The notes below the pieces were generated by a model. It was not told the DNA's origin and ran no database searches. It saw only the letters and a list, made by a program, of their open reading frames with translations. DNA of 64,000 nucleotides from assembly GCF_000827125.1 (NCBI RefSeq), contig NZ_CP010311.1:2170001-2234000 (forward strand). The letters run 5' to 3'. A program made the position numbers and the translations under genes. Shown here in pieces: positions 1 through 8,031 of the stretch. How positions within the stretch are numbered: position 1 is the first letter of the stretch; every line of letters begins with the position of its first letter. The DNA comes from Geoalkalibacter subterraneus. GTDB taxonomy: Bacteria > Desulfobacterota > Desulfuromonadia > Desulfuromonadales > Geoalkalibacteraceae.

Positions 1-1456
1 TCGGCTTGACGAACACGCGGGCCACCATTTCGTTGCGGTCGATGACCGCCGGGGTATTGGTCTCCTCGTCGCACTGGAAGGCGAAGTCGTAGAGGCCGCC
101 CTTGTCCTTGATGTCCTGCAGGAAGGGGTTGATCAGGCGGCCGAGGGCACGCCAGGTCTGGGGATGGTTCGGCTCGAACACCACGAAGCGGGAGGATTCC
201 GAGATGGCTTCCTCCATGAACATCATCAGACGGCGGACGTTGATGCGGTCCACGGCCGAGGGCTGGCTTTGCAGCGTCTTCTGGCCCCAAATGTTGATGC
301 CGGTGTCGGGGAACACGGCGATGACGTTGACCCCTTCCGGATAGAGCACATCGCGCTCGCCACGGCTGGTCTTGTAGGCCAGGGAGAGCGTGTTGAAGAT
401 GCGGCCACGGTCGATACCGGCGGGCGCGTTCCAGACGTTGGTCTTCTGGTCGCTGCGGGCGATGCATCCCGCCACCGCGCCGCAGGGCGGCACCAGCTTC
501 TTGCGCGAGTTGACCGGATCGCTGATCTCCAGCCAGGGGTAGTAAAGCGCCGCGTAGGAGGAGTTGAAGGCCGCGTGGCTGTACAGCCCTTGTCCCTTGC
601 GGAAGTCGACCGCTTCGAGCGGCTCCAGGTGCATGGGCGTGTCGGCGATGAACAGCAGATCCTTGCGCCCCTCGGCATAGGCGATTCCGGCGTTGATCAC
701 CGGCACTGTGGTGACGCCGGGGACCATCAGCAGGTTCAGGGCGTCGATCTCGTCAAAGCCATAGAGGCCGGTATGCTGCGAGGGATCGCCGATGAAGTCC
801 GCATCGGCCAGATCGGTCAGACCATTGTCGCCGCCGCTGAGCGTGAACACGCCCAATGCCGGACGGTCGCTGGGCGTTCCCATTGCTGCGGCCAGATCCT
901 GGACCAAGATGAAATCCGAGCGGTCGTTGATCGCCAGCTCCACATGGTTCGGCAGCGTCTCGTCCATGCTCAGATCCTTGAGCACCTCGACCACATCGCC
1001 TTTGTGCCGGACCACCAGGTTGAAATGGTTGGCCGGATCGAGAGAACCGTCCTCGATGGAGATGGAGAGTCGGTCGCCCCAGACGCCTTCGTTCACTGCT
1101 TCTATCCGCAGGGTGTCGGCGGGCGTGGCCTCCCGGTTCTGGAGGACGACGGATGCCTTGAGCGCCGTCAGTGTGTCCCGGTCGGTGGGGTCGGTGAGAT
1201 GGGCGATGCGGGTGACGTAGAGGACCGAGCCGCCGTTGTCGAAAAACGCCCGTGCGGCGTAGGCCAGATAGCTTTCATTGATGTAGGAGCCGAAACGGTT
1301 GATGAACTGTTCCCAGCTCGTCACCAGCACGGGCTTGTTGATCGGGCCTTTCTCGGCCACTCCGACCATGGCGGCCATTGATGTCGAGATCTGCTTCACA
1401 TAGAAACTGAAGTCCGTTTCCCGGGTGTAAATCCCGGGCGATAGATAGGTCGGCAT
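1..1456 (-). CDS. Phage tail sheath protein (partial, C-terminus beyond window)
   Basis: About 485 residues are visible from the ATG at 1456, which has an AGGA-type ribosome site in its leader; the 3' end runs off the left edge. The N-terminus has the sheath pattern 'MPTYLSPGIYTRE' followed by 'KGPINKPVLVTSWEQF..RFG', typical of the tail sheath FI/COG3497 family. Later come the 'YAALYYPWLEISDP' and 'ERDVLYPEGVNVIAVFPDTG' type segments of the conserved C-terminal half. Sheath subunits form the contractile tube around the inner tail tube, so the phage is a myovirus. It is the last gene of the visible late operon and follows a small tail gene by a few bases. Confidence 0.93.
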   Translation of the reverse strand, partial: MPTYLSPGIYTRETDFSFYVKQISTSMAAMVGVAEKGPINKPVLVTSWEQFINRFGSYINESYLAYAARAFFDNGGSVLYVTRIAHLTDPTDRDTLTALKASVVLQNREATPADTLRIEAVNEGVWGDRLSISIEDGSLDPANHFNLVVRHKGDVVEVLKDLSMDETLPNHVELAINDRSDFILVQDLAAAMGTPSDRPALGVFTLSGGDNGLTDLADADFIGDPSQHTGLYGFDEIDALNLLMVPGVTTVPVINAGIAYAEGRKDLLFIADTPMHLEPLEAVDFRKGQGLYSHAAFNSSYAALYYPWLEISDPVNSRKKLVPPCGAVAGCIARSDQKTNVWNAPAGIDRGRIFNTLSLAYKTSRGERDVLYPEGVNVIAVFPDTGINIWGQKTLQSQPSAVDRINVRRLMMFMEEAISESSRFVVFEPNHPQTWRALGRLINPFLQDIKDKGGLYDFAFQCDEETNTPAVIDRNEMVARVFVKP

Positions 1457-1458
1457 GG

Positions 1459-1716
1459 TTATTTCCTCCGCTTGCTGGTGGTCTTGGCCTCATCGTTTCC
1501 GGCGTCCTCGGTTGCCGTGGGCTTTTCCGGTTCCGGTTCCGCGCCGCCGGTCAGGTCGGTGATGCGCACCAGGCCGCGTTTTCCGGCGGTCTTGATCTCG
1601 GCGGAGAGGTCCTTGCGGGCGATGCTCTTGCGCTCTCGCGGCCCGAGGTGGAGAGTTCCCTGGCCGGAGAGGTTGAACGTCAGGGGTTGGAACTGCAGGT
1701 TTCTGATCTCGATCAC
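1459..1716 (-). CDS. Small phage tail-region protein, unknown
   Basis: This 85-residue protein lies immediately upstream of the sheath gene (two bases apart) and downstream of the tail-terminator-like gene. It starts 'MIEIRNLQFQPL' and has an acidic, proline-rich stretch (residues about 58-75) and a basic KRRK end. The first half looks like a small beta domain. Position suggests a tail-assembly accessory role, but no family is recognised. GAGGAGA-type bases precede the start codon. Confidence 0.7.
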   Translation of the reverse strand: MIEIRNLQFQPLTFNLSGQGTLHLGPRERKSIARKDLSAEIKTAGKRGLVRITDLTGGAEPEPEKPTATEDAGNDEAKTTSKRRK

Positions 1717-1728
1717 GGTAGTTCTCCT

Positions 1729-2352
1729 TTACGGTTGAATGGTTCGTTGCTCTGTCACGTCGCCGTAACCAACCGGCAGGACAGCCGGTTGGCACGACCG
1801 AAGGTCGCCCCGCAGGGGTGGAGCACAGGGATGTGCGACATGAAACTGGAAGGTCCGGTCCCGGATCAGCCGACCGTCGCGCAGGTCGCCGTCGTACACC
1901 GGGCAGGATTCGATGCGGATGCGTCCGGAGCTTTGCCGGAGGTTGGAGAGGTTCACTCGGGCCAGGCCGCCCAGAGGAACCAGTTCGGTAAGGTTCAGGC
2001 TGCCCTGGTCGGCGATGGCGATCTCCGGGTAAAGCTGGAGGAACCGCGATACCGACTCGTGAAAACCGAGCAGTTCGGCCTCCCGATCCACGGTTACCAC
2101 CAGGTCGAAATCGAGGTGATAGAGCCGGGGAAGCCGGCACTCCTCGAAACTCAGCTCCGCGACATTCTTCTCGAACAGGCGGCTCTGGCTGCGGCGGAAA
2201 CGGTCTTCCGTCAGCTTCGGCCCCTGGAGGATGACGCTGGGGGTACGCTGGACCTCGAACAGGTCATCCGGGAACACCAGCACGGTGTCCGGGTGGATGG
2301 CCTGCTTGGCCAGGCGGATCAGGGTTTCTGTGACGGTCTGTATCGTGCTCAA
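1729..2352 (-). CDS. Phage tail protein (tail-completion/terminator-like), unknown family
   Basis: The protein has 207 residues and starts at TTG (2352) after GGAGGCGTCCC, a good ribosome site. It is the first gene downstream of promoter-like motif A, only 25 bases from the motif. Its place between the HK97 gp10-like neck gene and the small gene before the sheath suggests a tail terminator or completion protein. No diagnostic motif is recognised, so the role rests on synteny. Confidence 0.65.
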   Translation of the reverse strand: MSTIQTVTETLIRLAKQAIHPDTVLVFPDDLFEVQRTPSVILQGPKLTEDRFRRSQSRLFEKNVAELSFEECRLPRLYHLDFDLVVTVDREAELLGFHESVSRFLQLYPEIAIADQGSLNLTELVPLGGLARVNLSNLRQSSGRIRIESCPVYDGDLRDGRLIRDRTFQFHVAHPCAPPLRGDLRSCQPAVLPVGYGDVTEQRTIQP

Positions 2353-2376
2353 GGGACGCCTCCGTTTTCTGCCTGG

Positions 2377-2407
2377 TTACTTACCGGAAGCGCTGGCGAT
2401 GTGTCGG
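2377..2407 (-). promoter_or_regulatory. Phage promoter-like motif A (CCGAC-N15-CCGGTAAGTAA)
   Basis: On the minus strand this reads CCGAC, 15 bases, CCGGTAAGTAA. It is one of six copies with identical blocks and spacing. It sits 25 bases upstream of the TTG start of the tail gene at 2352 and immediately follows the end of the gene that stops at 2412. The two-block layout resembles -35/-10 elements read by an alternative sigma factor. Confidence 0.75.
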
Positions 2408-2411
2408 AGGC

Positions 2412-2897
2412 TCAAAGCGCGGAGCGGATCGCCTCGCGATAGTTCTGGAGGATCTGCTCGCGGTACTTCTCCATCACCGGATGCAGAAATGGTCTGGCGG
2501 GGATGATGATGGTCGCGCCGCTCGGATGTTTGATGGTGGCCCCGTACTCCATGACGGCACCGATGTTCACCATGTCTTCCCCGTCCTTGTTGACGGTGCC
2601 GCGCAGCAGGCCGACGAACGCCTTGTCGGTCATGATCTTCTGGGTGATGGCGTTGACGAGAAAGCCAGTGTCGATGAGCGCCTTGCTTGAGCCTTTGCGC
2701 TCGATGGTGCTTTCGGCGAGTTTCACGAAGGCCTGTCCGCCCGGGGCCTGGGAGCGAATCCCCCGCTGAATCTCACGCACCAGAAAAAGGGCGTTGCGGA
2801 TCGTGGCCTGACGCAGGGCCGTGGCCAGGCGCGGCCCCATGCCGGTGGTCAGCTTGGCGCGGGCCTTGTCCCAGTCACCGGTTCGCCTAACGCCCAT
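2412..2897 (-). CDS. HK97 gp10-like / virion morphogenesis neck protein
   Basis: The protein has 161 residues and starts at ATG 2897. It shows the pattern of the Mu G/HK97 gp10 group: an N-terminal helical part, 'SKALIDTGFLVNAI', 'VMEYGATIKHPSG', and the C-terminal 'IPARPFLHPVMEKYREQI'. Such proteins act at the head-tail joining step. It overlaps the preceding head-closure gene by 11 bases, which suggests translational coupling. Its stop codon lies 4 bases from promoter motif A, so transcription probably restarts for the tail genes. Confidence 0.8.
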   Translation of the reverse strand: MGVRRTGDWDKARAKLTTGMGPRLATALRQATIRNALFLVREIQRGIRSQAPGGQAFVKLAESTIERKGSSKALIDTGFLVNAITQKIMTDKAFVGLLRGTVNKDGEDMVNIGAVMEYGATIKHPSGATIIIPARPFLHPVMEKYREQILQNYREAIRSAL

Positions 2898-3246
2898 TGA
2901 GCTTCACCAGTTGCAGGTTCTTGTGAGTGACGGTGCCGAAGAAGTGTTCTTCTTCCACACTCTGTATGCGATAGGTTTCCCGGTCTGCGTCCAGGCGGTC
3001 TTCACCCCGGACGTCGGCATCCGGAAGGACGCAGGCGAGCGCATCGATCTTGCCGCTCAGCTCCTCCGGCGGGGTTTCGTTCAGTTCGAGGGGGATGACA
3101 GAAACTTCTGAGTATTCGGCATCATCGGTGCCGTAGAGCCGCTCGCCGGGAACCACGCGCAGGATGCGTGCAGTCTGGCCCGAGGAGAGGATCAGCCGGG
3201 CGACGTCGGCCACGGCTTCGGCGCGTTCCCGGTCATTCAACAACAT
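2887..3246 (-). CDS. Phage head-closure-like protein
   Basis: The ATG at 3246 is preferred over the upstream in-frame start at 3282, because the upstream one would read into the previous gene further than needed; with 3246 the overlap is 14 bases. The product is about 119 residues, with 'VARLILSSGQTARILRVVPGERLYG' near the N-terminus and a C-terminal beta-rich 'ETYRIQSVEEEHFFGTVTHKNLQLVKL'. Size and position between the connector and the gp10-like protein fit a head-tail stopper. Function is inferred from synteny. Confidence 0.65.
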   Translation of the reverse strand: MLLNDRERAEAVADVARLILSSGQTARILRVVPGERLYGTDDAEYSEVSVIPLELNETPPEELSGKIDALACVLPDADVRGEDRLDADRETYRIQSVEEEHFFGTVTHKNLQLVKLNGR

Positions 3247-3697
3247 CGAGATCGATCCCTTGTTCGTAGATGACCGGCGCAAGTCCGCTCGGAGTCAGGA
3301 TGTAGGCTTCCTGGTCGAGCTGGGTGGCCGGACGCAACTCGGTGAGCCGCTGCCGGTAGTCGGCGAGCAGATCGGCCTCGAGCTTGGCCCAGTGGCCGGG
3401 CTGGCCGGTTTTGTCCACCCTCTTGTCGCCGCTGGAAAAGGAGAAGGCGTTGGCGGTGGCCGAACGCATGACCTGGCAGGCGTGGATCTGCGCCATGATC
3501 ACCAGGAGCTCGCGGACCTCGCCGGTGGGATCGGGGGTGATCTCTCCGGCCGTGATCGTCAGCGATTGGTCGAGGTCGCGGCCGACCCGGAAAACGGCCT
3601 TCCGGACGCATCTCTCCAGAGTCTGGTCCTCGAAGAGAGATGCGCCCGGATCGGACAGGTCGAGCCGCAGGTCGGCGATCAGGTCACTCAGCAGCAC
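3233..3697 (-). CDS. Phage head-tail connector / adaptor-like protein
   Basis: The protein has 154 residues with a GTG start at 3697, inside the end of the preceding gene. The helical N-terminus ('LLSDLIADLRLDLSDPGASLF.DQTLERCVRKAVFRVGRDL') and a following acidic helix fit the all-helical adaptor (gp6/gp15-like) fold that docks on the portal. It lies in the usual place after the capsid genes. Confidence 0.7.
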   Translation of the reverse strand: MLLSDLIADLRLDLSDPGASLFEDQTLERCVRKAVFRVGRDLDQSLTITAGEITPDPTGEVRELLVIMAQIHACQVMRSATANAFSFSSGDKRVDKTGQPGHWAKLEADLLADYRQRLTELRPATQLDQEAYILTPSGLAPVIYEQGIDLDVVE

Positions 3698-4118
3698 CTT
3701 GCAGGCCCTCCAGACGGCTCTTGAGCGCGTCGATCACCGTGCGGCGTTTCTCGGTATCCATGTAGCCCTTGAGGGTCTCCGGATTGGCCTCCTCGTTGAC
3801 CCTGGAGATGGCGTCGGTGGCGGAGAGCTTGCTCAGGTCCACCGGTTCCGCGTCCTGGTCGGGCTCTGGAGGGGCGAGCGGTTCCTGTTTCGGTTTGTGT
3901 TCGCCCTCATCCATGGTGCTCACTCCTTCGGGGCCAGCCTTCGGCTGTCCAAATCCGCTCCCGGCGGATTTGTCGGCCATGGCCAGGCGTCCGTTTTTCA
4001 GGGCAGCCTGGATTTGTTTGGTAAAGTGTTCCACCTCGACGACCTGTCCGGGCTTGAGTTTCAGCCCGGCGTCGGGGATCACCAGAACGCCGGGACGGAT
4101 GTTCTTGATTCGATTCAT
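3684..4118 (-). CDS. Small head-region protein carrying an in-frame repeat insertion
   Basis: The protein has 144 residues (ATG 4118). Residues 1-50 look like a small beta domain ('IRPGVLVIPDAGLKLKPGQVVEV') and about 85-144 form an acidic helical tail. Between them, residues about 49-69 ('DKSAGSGFGQPKAGPEGVS') are encoded by the dispersed palindromic repeat R1 (3908-3974), whose translation recurs in the portal gene. It lies between the major capsid and connector genes. The function is unknown; it could be a capsid-stabilising or neck protein. Confidence 0.7.
   Translation of the reverse strand: MNRIKNIRPGVLVIPDAGLKLKPGQVVEVEHFTKQIQAALKNGRLAMADKSAGSGFGQPKAGPEGVSTMDEGEHKPKQEPLAPPEPDQDAEPVDLSKLSATDAISRVNEEANPETLKGYMDTEKRRTVIDALKSRLEGLQGAAE
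3908..3974 (-). repeat. Dispersed palindromic repeat R1, inside the 3684-4118 gene
   Basis: This is a unit of about 65 bases with two inverted pairs: CAGCC-ttc-GGCTG and AAATCCGC-tccc-GCGGATTT. Near-identical units lie at 13794-13858 and 38448-38511, with a half unit near 37930. Here it is read in-frame as an unstructured Gly/Gln/Pro-rich linker. Confidence 0.8.
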
Positions 4119-4137
4119 CTCACGTCACCTCCTAAGA

Positions 4138-5001
4138 TTACGGAACCAGTTTGACCTTGGCCATGATGTCGGGGCGGGTAATGCCCTGGCCGATCTCGGA
4201 CCACACCAGCCAGCCGGTCTTGAAGCGGGTCTTCTGGTCGATGGATTCCGTCTTCAGGTTTTCACGCACCGGCATCTTCCCGACCTCTTCATCCGGGACG
4301 ATGATGATCTCGTCCAGCGGCATGGAGGCGGTCAGCAGAATGCCGCCGGTGCCGTAGTTCTTGATGACACCCTTCTGGCGCAGCTCGAGCTTGGTCTGGG
4401 GATCGAGGTTCCAGCCGCGCATGTCGTTGAACCGACGGCCACGCATGACGATGTACTTCACCGACAGCTCCAGGTCCTCGATGATCGAGATGGCCTCGTT
4501 CAGTGCCTCTTCGGTGAGCAAATCGCCGGTGACCTCGATGATATTGGACGCCGGGATGGCTGAGGACAGCACCGAGATGGTGCGGCGGTCCATCTCCTTG
4601 CGGATGGCGTCGGCGGCGCTGGTCTGGATGTCCATCAGCGTGCCGATGTTGCCGTTCTTGAGAACGGAAACGTCCACCATCGGGTTGGAGTGAATGCGGT
4701 TGGTGGGGAACTCGACCTCATCATTGCCCACCTCCTGCTCCTGGGCGTCGCCGTCCTTGCTGATCCAGTGGGCCTTGACGGTCGGTTTCTTCTGGTAGAC
4801 CGGACGTTCGCCCTTGGGCAGCGTGTGCTTGGTGAGCAGCAGCGAGGAGATCTCCTTGCGCTTGATCTCCTGTTCGATGGGCGCGGCGATGGCGGCGGCA
4901 AGCGCCCGCATGCCTTCGGGCGACTCGAGAGCCTCGCTCATGAGCCGCGCCATGGTTTCCATGTATTCCTGGGAATGGATCTTCAACTGATTGGTTTTCA
5001 T
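4138..5001 (-). CDS. Major capsid protein
   Basis: The protein has 287 residues (ATG 5001). The order decoration protein, capsid, connector, and the content (N-terminal helix, 'VEFPTNRIHSNPMVDVSVL', a long middle helix, 'EVTGDLLTEEALNEAISIIEDLELSVKYIVMRG', 'GTGGILLTASMPLDEIIIVPD') match HK97-fold capsid proteins of myovirus type. It is shorter than a protein with its own scaffolding domain, consistent with a separate scaffold encoded upstream (5395-5982). Confidence 0.85.
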   Translation of the reverse strand: MKTNQLKIHSQEYMETMARLMSEALESPEGMRALAAAIAAPIEQEIKRKEISSLLLTKHTLPKGERPVYQKKPTVKAHWISKDGDAQEQEVGNDEVEFPTNRIHSNPMVDVSVLKNGNIGTLMDIQTSAADAIRKEMDRRTISVLSSAIPASNIIEVTGDLLTEEALNEAISIIEDLELSVKYIVMRGRRFNDMRGWNLDPQTKLELRQKGVIKNYGTGGILLTASMPLDEIIIVPDEEVGKMPVRENLKTESIDQKTRFKTGWLVWSEIGQGITRPDIMAKVKLVP

Positions 5002-5019
5002 GTGCGTTGGCTCCTTGGG

Positions 5020-5382
5020 TTAGACGAGCAGGCGGAATTTGAGGACGCCGCTCTGTACGGAAATGGCGTGGGCGACCACGTGCTCTCCGGCCGCGACGCC
5101 GTTGGTCAGCCGACCGCTCGCCGAAACTTTCAGGTCGTCTCCGGCGACGACGGTCCCTTCGAAGGCGTCGGTCTCGTAAACGCCGCCGTCGCAGTAGATG
5201 CCGGGCATTTCGCCACCGGCGTAATCCTTGATCAGGATGCCGAAGGAGCGCTTGGTGGGATCGGTGTTGACGGCGAACAGGTCGTCGCCGACCACGCGAA
5301 CCACCTGGCCGAGCTGGCCGTCGCCCTGGATGTGGCCGTCGCCATAGGCGAGGCTGCGGTGACACGGATTGATGAATGACAT
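5020..5382 (-). CDS. Capsid decoration-like protein
   Basis: The protein has 120 residues (ATG 5382, preceded by GGAGGAAACACC). It is mostly beta strands and small residues, with 'GDGHIQGDGQLGQVVRVVGDDLFAVNTDPTKRSFGILIKD' in the first half. Its place between protease/scaffold and major capsid is that of lambda gpD-type decoration proteins. No sequence motif proves it. Confidence 0.65.
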   Translation of the reverse strand: MSFINPCHRSLAYGDGHIQGDGQLGQVVRVVGDDLFAVNTDPTKRSFGILIKDYAGGEMPGIYCDGGVYETDAFEGTVVAGDDLKVSASGRLTNGVAAGEHVVAHAISVQSGVLKFRLLV

Positions 5383-5394
5383 GGTGTTTCCTCC

Positions 5395-5982
5395 TTATGC
5401 GTTGATTTGCGAGTGTTCGGGAGAGTCCTCGCCGACACGGTTGCGGTAAGCGGCCATGAGCCCGTCGCGCAGACGGTCCTCGAGCGACACCTTGCGGTCG
5501 TCTACATCGTGGGGCCGAACACCGGCGTCGCTGCGCAGCGGGGTTTCCGTCGATGCCTTGGCGGCGGGCTTGCCGCCCTGGTCGCTGTCAGCGGGTTTCT
5601 CTTCCTTGTCCTTGTCCGCCTTGGCCGACTTGGGCAGGCGCTCATAAGCGGCTTCGGTGGCGGCGAAGGCTTCGTCGGACAGTTCGGCCAGGCGTTTCAG
5701 CTCGGCTTCCCGGTCCTCATCGGACGCAAAGGAGAGCCCCTGCTTCTCCAGCCGGGTGAGCAGTTTCTTGGCGCGGGAACGGCAAGCGGCCGCCTTTTGT
5801 TCGGCTTCCAGTTCCTGGACGCGCTTCTGCAGCTCGGCGACCTGGGCCTTGAGCTGCCGGTTTTCCTTTTCCAGGTCGGTAACGCGAGCGGGATCGCCTT
5901 CCTGCTGGGCCGGTTTCTTCTTGGCCGCGTCTGATTCGGTCTTGGCGGCCTGGTCATCGGTGGGTTTGGTTTTGTCTTCCAT
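5395..5982 (-). CDS. Nested scaffold protein from an internal start (predicted)
   Basis: Inside the fusion gene and in the same frame, an ATG at 5982 is preceded by AAGGAG eight bases upstream, an excellent ribosome site. The 195-residue product would be exactly the coiled-coil domain ('MEDKTKPTDDQ' ... 'EHSQINA'). Lambda C/Nu3 and many other phages make scaffold in this way, in excess over protease. A weaker second internal start (ATG 6630, GGAGGAG 12 bases upstream) would give protease plus scaffold without the methyltransferase. Confidence 0.65.
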   Translation of the reverse strand: MEDKTKPTDDQAAKTESDAAKKKPAQQEGDPARVTDLEKENRQLKAQVAELQKRVQELEAEQKAAACRSRAKKLLTRLEKQGLSFASDEDREAELKRLAELSDEAFAATEAAYERLPKSAKADKDKEEKPADSDQGGKPAAKASTETPLRSDAGVRPHDVDDRKVSLEDRLRDGLMAAYRNRVGEDSPEHSQINA

Positions 5983-7803
5983 CGTGGAATCTCCTTCGGG
6001 TTGGGATTGGTCGGGCTGGCTCTGAAGGGACGCCACCTGCAGAATCCTGGCGTTCTCGTCCGCGCCTTTGCGGTCGAGCAGTCCCAGTCCAGTGAAAGTG
6101 ACGCCGTGCAGAATCTCGAAAACGGGTTGGCCGTTGAAATCACGGCCCTTGAATTTGCGCAGGTGGGTGCAGTAGTCGGCCTTGTTCTGGAAGCGCTTGT
6201 GGCAGACCGAGCATTCGCCCTCCTGGTAGTCGCATTCCATGGAGACCTGGGAGATGATCCCGCGCTTCATCAGCTTGTAGGCCAGCCGGGCGGCCGGGGT
6301 GTCGTGGACGTACAGCTCGCCGACGCATTCCACGCGGCCGCCGTTGTCGTCCTCCAGGTAGTCGGCGGCGACGATGCCGCCCACGATGTCGTTGAACTCC
6401 TGCGAATGCTGCAGATCGACCTTCTTGTTCACGGCCGTCATGTGCCGACCGGACAACTCCTCGGCGGTGAAGTGATCGCCGTTCTTGTTGGTCCCGGTGC
6501 GGCAGAGCACGAAGCTGAACTGGGGGTCGCCCGCCGAACCGACATCCATGGCCTCGGTCGCGAGGCGTTCGCCTTCGCCCAGCCGGATGTCCACGGGAAT
6601 GCTGGTGTGGAAGTTCGCGGCGGCGGCCATCGGAACGGGTTTCTCCTCCCGCTCGGCGCTGGCCTTGGCCCCGGGAGCGCAGACGAACAGACGCTCCTTG
6701 GCGTTGGAAGCCTCGCCGTGCTTGGAGGTGATGGCGTAGTGGTGATCCTTGGACTTCATCCGGCTCTGCTTGCCGAAGGAGCCGATGATCCGCTTCATCT
6801 CCTGCTCGTTGGGATAGGCGTGATCGCGGTAGGAAATCAGCCAGTGCGGAATGTGTTTGGCGTTGCCGAGAAAGGTCTGGAAGAACTCGTTGGCGTTAGC
6901 CTTGGTGACGGTCTTGTGGTCGGTCTCGTAATACTTGACCTTGGTGTCGGCCTTGATTTCGAGCCCTTCCCAATAGGTCATGAGCCCCTCCACGAAGTGG
7001 TAGGCCCGCTCGTAGTTGGTGGTCGAAAACTCGGTGGCGTAGGGCGGATCGAAGTAGGCCAGATCCGCCTTGGCTTTCGGCAGCAGGTCGTTGATGTCCT
7101 GCCGGTATGCCTTGTTCTCCTTGTCGTTGTCGAAAACCAGGGCGTTGATACGCTGCAGGTTCTTGCGCAAGCGATCCTTGAACTCGTCTGGGGTGTCCTG
7201 GCGGCGGCCATAATCGGTGGACGACGAGAAGTGGCCGAAACCGCCCTTGCCGCTCATGCAGGTCTTGCCGAGGCCGAACAGGGCGATGTCTTTCTTGAAG
7301 CCGGAGAGCTTGTCGCAGTTGGCGCGGATGGTGTCGATCAGCGCATGGACGCCCTTTGCGAAGAAGATGCCCTTGAAGTTGTCCTGAACGAAGCTGCCCG
7401 CCTTGGCGTTGTCGGCCAGGAGTGCCTCGATCTCGTCCTCGCTCAGGCGAACCGAGTTATTCTCGATGATCGCCTTGGCGGCGTGGTGGCAGTAGCGGAG
7501 CCGGTCATTGGCGATGACCTGCAGGCCCTTGGTCTTGTACATGTAGGCCACGACCGCAGACCCCGAAAAGGCGTCCAGCACCGTGCCAGCGCCTTCCGGG
7601 GTATGCTTCCAGATCCAGTCGACGAGCTTCTGCTTACTGCCGATGTAGTTGGTGATGTACTTGGGGCGTTTCTCGGGAGGGAGCTCTTCAGGAGCGGACT
7701 GTTCGGCGGCCTCGGTCCCGAGCGCATCGGGATCGAGAGTCAGCGCCGCATCGGCCTCCAGTAGAAACGCCAGCCTTTCCAGGTCTGTGGCGAACAGTTC
7801 CAT
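5395..7803 (-). CDS. Fusion: Dam-class adenine methyltransferase + prohead protease + scaffold
   Basis: The protein has 802 residues. The ATG at 7803 follows GGAGACGTTG; promoter motif B lies 56 bases upstream. Residues about 48-380 are a D12-class N6-adenine methyltransferase: YIGSK (53-57), SAM-binding LDAFSGSAVV (76-85) and catalytic DPPY (252-255). Residues about 395-595 look like a capsid maturation protease: 'GTNKNGDHFTAEEL', a His in 'VDLQHSQEF' (466) and a Ser in 'GIISQVSMEC' (519/521). They include a C-x2-C...C-x-H cluster (531-547) that may bind zinc. Residues about 605-802 are a charged coiled coil of scaffold type. No stop or frameshift separates the parts. The methyltransferase would be part of, or cleaved within, the procapsid. 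Confidence 0.82.
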   Translation of the reverse strand: MELFATDLERLAFLLEADAALTLDPDALGTEAAEQSAPEELPPEKRPKYITNYIGSKQKLVDWIWKHTPEGAGTVLDAFSGSAVVAYMYKTKGLQVIANDRLRYCHHAAKAIIENNSVRLSEDEIEALLADNAKAGSFVQDNFKGIFFAKGVHALIDTIRANCDKLSGFKKDIALFGLGKTCMSGKGGFGHFSSSTDYGRRQDTPDEFKDRLRKNLQRINALVFDNDKENKAYRQDINDLLPKAKADLAYFDPPYATEFSTTNYERAYHFVEGLMTYWEGLEIKADTKVKYYETDHKTVTKANANEFFQTFLGNAKHIPHWLISYRDHAYPNEQEMKRIIGSFGKQSRMKSKDHHYAITSKHGEASNAKERLFVCAPGAKASAEREEKPVPMAAAANFHTSIPVDIRLGEGERLATEAMDVGSAGDPQFSFVLCRTGTNKNGDHFTAEELSGRHMTAVNKKVDLQHSQEFNDIVGGIVAADYLEDDNGGRVECVGELYVHDTPAARLAYKLMKRGIISQVSMECDYQEGECSVCHKRFQNKADYCTHLRKFKGRDFNGQPVFEILHGVTFTGLGLLDRKGADENARILQVASLQSQPDQSQPEGDSTMEDKTKPTDDQAAKTESDAAKKKPAQQEGDPARVTDLEKENRQLKAQVAELQKRVQELEAEQKAAACRSRAKKLLTRLEKQGLSFASDEDREAELKRLAELSDEAFAATEAAYERLPKSAKADKDKEEKPADSDQGGKPAAKASTETPLRSDAGVRPHDVDDRKVSLEDRLRDGLMAAYRNRVGEDSPEHSQINA

Positions 7804-7859
7804 CAACGTCTCCGGTCAGTTTGCTGTGCTCTCCGCGACCTGCGGGGAGCGTTCAGCGG

Positions 7860-7890
7860 TTACTTACCGGAAGCGTCGTTGATGTGTCGG
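7860..7890 (-). promoter_or_regulatory. Phage promoter-like motif B
   Basis: CCGAC-N15-CCGGTAAGTAA on the minus strand, 56 bases upstream of the fusion gene start at 7803. It lies directly between the late gene block and the plus-strand restriction-modification cassette, so it would restart late transcription past the cassette. Confidence 0.75.
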
Positions 7891-7957
7891 AGGGTGACGG
7901 AGAATTTCAGCGGGTGGGGTTCAGCTGGAAATTTCCTGGAAGTTGCCGAGATTTGGC

Positions 7958-7986
7958 TTGAAAATCGGATTGCTATTCGCTATCTT
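7958..7986 (+). promoter_or_regulatory. Sigma-70-like promoter of the R-M cassette
   Basis: TTGAAA, 17 bases, TATCTT lies about 45 bases upstream of the HTH gene start (8032). The surrounding sequence is more AT-rich than the phage genes, as expected for an independently expressed cargo cassette. Confidence 0.55.
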
Positions 7987-8031
7987 GTGTTATCATGTTT
8001 TATTACGGAATCCAGAAAAGCGGTGACTGAC

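Noticed and set aside
6001-7764. Long plus-strand open frame (587 codons) opposite the fusion gene
   Set aside because: No motif; the minus strand encodes DPPY methyltransferase and protease motifs in the same place.
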